Positions 63,680-64,000 of a DNA stretch of 64,000 nt are shown one piece after another. The number at the start of each line of letters is the position of its first letter. The first letter of the stretch is position 1. This DNA comes from Azorinus chamasolen (Eukaryota; Mollusca; Bivalvia; Cardiida; Solecurtidae). Made by a program: the position numbers and the translations under genes. The stretch spans positions 27,752,358-27,816,357 of the forward strand of contig OY755242.1 of assembly GCA_963576725.1 (NCBI GenBank), given 5' to 3'. Below the pieces are notes generated by a model. That model saw only the letters and a program-made list of their open reading frames with translations. It ran no database searches and was not told the DNA's origin.

Positions 63680-63840
63680 ACAAATACCGCCACCATCACC
63701 ATCAACATCAACAACAATAATGCCCCAGCCGTCATCATCATCGCCATTCATAATGATCGTTATCATTATTTTCATCATTAATAACAACAATCGAACAGCA
63801 AATTCATCATTATCATCACCATCGTTATCTTTATCAAAGC
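63680..63840. repeat. Degenerate (CAT)n trinucleotide tract
   Basis: CATCACCATCAACATCAACA, CATCATCATCGCC and similar runs. Confidence 0.85.
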
Positions 63841-63958
63841 AGTGGTTATAGCTTAGAAGGGAATTGTTACATCACTATGACCTTAAACTATTCGGAACAC
63901 TTTTCTAAATGAACTATATGGATGGATACAATTTATTGGTATAATAATGCGAATGGCG

Positions 63959-64000
63959 TTTAACCCTTTCGCTGCCAATGCCGGATCTGTGATTACCTAT
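63959..64000 (+). repeat. Family J element start, cut by the window end
   Basis: TTTAACCCTTTCGCTGCCAATG followed by GATTACCTAT, as at 40269. Confidence 0.7.

Noticed and set aside
58660..64000. N-terminal INF2 exons upstream of 58658
   Set aside because: I looked for the conserved VVNYSGL-like and WM..FL segments on the - strand and saw none; they probably lie outside the window.

Overview
This is eukaryotic, AT-rich, intron-containing DNA, almost certainly from a bivalve mollusc. The evidence is GT-AG introns, a secreted C1q-domain protein (a family greatly expanded in bivalves), an animal-type inverted formin gene, a tRNA-derived SINE, and RTE-like and CR1/L2/Jockey-like LINE remnants. The short hairpin repeats resemble those of heterodont bivalves such as Dreissena or Mya, but I cannot fix the species from sequence alone.

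Two host genes can be supported. On the + strand, 20660-24250 is a two-exon gene for a 283-residue secreted protein: signal peptide, coiled coil, C-terminal C1q domain. On the - strand, 58658 down to 33665 is the 3' part of an INF2-type (inverted formin 2) actin nucleator. Twelve exons join with consistent phases into 815 residues covering the rest of the armadillo/FH3 (DID) region, an FH1 polyproline segment, FH2 and a C-terminal DAD/WH2-like helix. The first N-terminal exons lie beyond the window or were not recognised. All exons of both genes together make up only about 5% of the window.

Nearly everything else is repeats. By my reading there are roughly 80 short non-autonomous elements, mostly 150-250 bp, and nearly all are self-complementary with a long central hairpin. 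They fall into two terminal classes. The TA class (families A, B, P, Q) starts CAGTARAACC, ends GGTTYTACTG and is flanked by TA, like pogo/Tc1-mariner MITEs. The TTAA class (families C, D, E, G, H, I, J) starts CCCNTT, ends AANGGG and is flanked by TTAA, like piggyBac MITEs. The two classes are nested in each other repeatedly, and several unrelated families share a CTCCTATAGGAG-type hairpin centre. No transposase gene is visible.

Layout: 1-20600 is repeats only, including a SINE and four minisatellite/microsatellite tracts. 20660-24250 is the C1q gene, with a MITE 20 bases after its splice donor. 24300-33600 is intergenic, with a LINE 3' end and many MITEs. 33665-58658 is INF2, whose introns hold an RTE-type LINE remnant (itself hit by two MITEs), inverted repeats and about 35 hairpin elements. 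58660-64000 is again repeats.
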